A stretch of 64,000 nt of DNA from Desulfoplanes formicivorans (lineage in GTDB: Bacteria; Desulfobacterota; Desulfovibrionia; Desulfovibrionales; Desulfomicrobiaceae), in assembly GCF_001748225.1 (NCBI RefSeq), contig NZ_BDFE01000015.1, positions 62,001-126,000 on the forward strand. Direction: 5' to 3'. Under the pieces are notes generated by a model. The model saw nothing but the letters and a program-made list of their open reading frames with translations. It was not told the origin of the DNA and did not search any database. The translations under genes and the position numbers were made by a program. Positions 63,616-64,000 of the stretch are shown here, one piece after another. Positions within the stretch are counted from its first letter, which is position 1; each line of letters opens with the position of its first letter.

Positions 63616-63731
63616 ACCGCCTCACAAGGCTTTGGGACGAATCATCAAAAAGGTGCTGGCCGGCTTTTTCATAACGAGATGACAAGGGTGCACAAGCACT
63701 CACACGCTACCGAACATTTCCGGTCACCTCC

Positions 63732-63753
63732 GGGAACACCACAAGGTGTTCCC
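63732..63753. repeat. Hairpin between fliL and fliM
   Basis: GGGAACACC (63732-63740) and GGTGTTCCC (63745-63753) form a 9-bp stem with a 4-nt loop. There is no T tract, so it may be a processing or partial termination site within the flagellar operon. Confidence 0.45.
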
Positions 63754-63772
63754 CAAGAGCTCGGCCTGCCAC

Positions 63773-64000
63773 CTACTGTATGATAAACTCCGTGAAATAG
63801 ACATTGGACACATTGCCGTTGCCCACGATCTGCCCCAACCGAGAAATGATTTCATTCTTCAGGGCGATCTTGTTTTCCATGGAGGCAAGATCTGAATAGG
63901 ACTTGCTGGAAAGCAACAGCAACAAAGCGTCCTTAATCCGGGGCATGGCCTTTTCCGTTTTTTCAAGAACACTCTTGTTCTTGACCTCTATTTCCAAGGA
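63773..64000 (-). CDS. fliL: Flagellar basal body-associated protein FliL (C-terminal part)
   Basis: The last 75 or so residues of FliL (EKAMPRIKDALLLLLSSKSYSDLAS; KNEIISRLGQIVGNGNVSNVYFTEFIIQ), with the family's final strand. FliL usually has 150-180 residues with an N-terminal membrane helix, so the start lies beyond the window edge. It precedes fliM in the flagellar operon. Confidence 0.88.
   Translation of the reverse strand, partial: SLEIEVKNKSVLEKTEKAMPRIKDALLLLLSSKSYSDLASMENKIALKNEIISRLGQIVGNGNVSNVYFTEFIIQ

Overview
The window looks like chromosome of an anaerobic, flagellated sulfate-reducing Desulfovibrionales-type bacterium. The strongest evidence is a complete qrcABCD operon (the periplasmic-facing menaquinone reductase of sulfate reducers). 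A flavoredoxin-type flavoprotein, small low-potential ferredoxins, class III ribonucleotide reductase, a 2-oxoacid:ferredoxin oxidoreductase and a probable selenoprotein of the heterodisulfide-reductase type agree with this. No phage, insertion sequence, CRISPR array or rRNA was seen. I do not name a species.

Layout. 0.2-3.7 kb: cyclopropane fatty acid synthase, shikimate kinase, MFS transporter. 4-11.3 kb: a signalling block, with a TonB-dependent receptor, a YfiR-like periplasmic protein and a hybrid histidine kinase on +, meeting an HD-GYP protein and a REC-HDOD protein on -. 11.6-16.2 kb: pyruvate kinase, a membrane-anchored periplasmic carbonic anhydrase, GDPD, flavoredoxin. 16.4-20.4 kb: potDABC polyamine-type ABC transporter with a terminator after potD. 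20.7-30.1 kb: short units (zinc ribbon, siroheme-type Fe-S protein, lipoprotein, Tex, GntR regulator with TSUP permease, rhodanese-ferritin protein, ferredoxin, MBL hydrolase). 30.2-35.3 kb: a cobalamin-riboswitch-controlled nrdD-nrdG operon that ends in a second, apparently catalytically dead NrdD. 35.6-40.4 kb: qrcABCD with a clear sigma-70 promoter. 40.5-42.9 kb: manC, rfbC, two tRNA-Ser. 43.1-47.2 kb: homoserine dehydrogenase and the apgM-like proposed homoserine kinase, a thioesterase, an amidohydrolase. 47.3-50.3 kb: a CbiX-CbiC fusion, the in-frame-UGA iron-sulfur protein and a histidine-rich metal-binding protein. 50.7-60.5 kb: queA, ferredoxin oxidoreductase korDABC-type operon, aroE, REC-HD-GYP, mutM, lytic transglycosylase, rlmB. 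60.5-64 kb: flagellar fliLMNOPQ, with fliL cut by the window edge.

How the parts fit. Qrc passes periplasmic electrons from hydrogen or formate via cytochrome c3 to menaquinone. The HdrD-like selenoprotein, ferredoxins and ferredoxin oxidoreductase belong to the cytoplasmic thiol/ferredoxin side of the same metabolism. Cobalamin appears twice: a CbiX-type cobaltochelatase fusion, and an adenosylcobalamin riboswitch in front of a B12-independent ribonucleotide reductase, which suggests a B12-dependent one elsewhere in the genome. Two HD-GYP proteins plus the YfiR-type module point to cyclic-di-GMP control near motility genes.

The most interesting items are the UGA-containing CCG-domain protein with a good SECIS-like hairpin, the riboswitch-controlled nrdDG operon with a radical-less NrdD paralogue, the YfiR/CHASE8-like signalling cassette without a diguanylate cyclase, and the CbiX-CbiC fusion whose methylmutase half seems to lack its key residues. 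All homology statements come from reading motifs, not from database searches.
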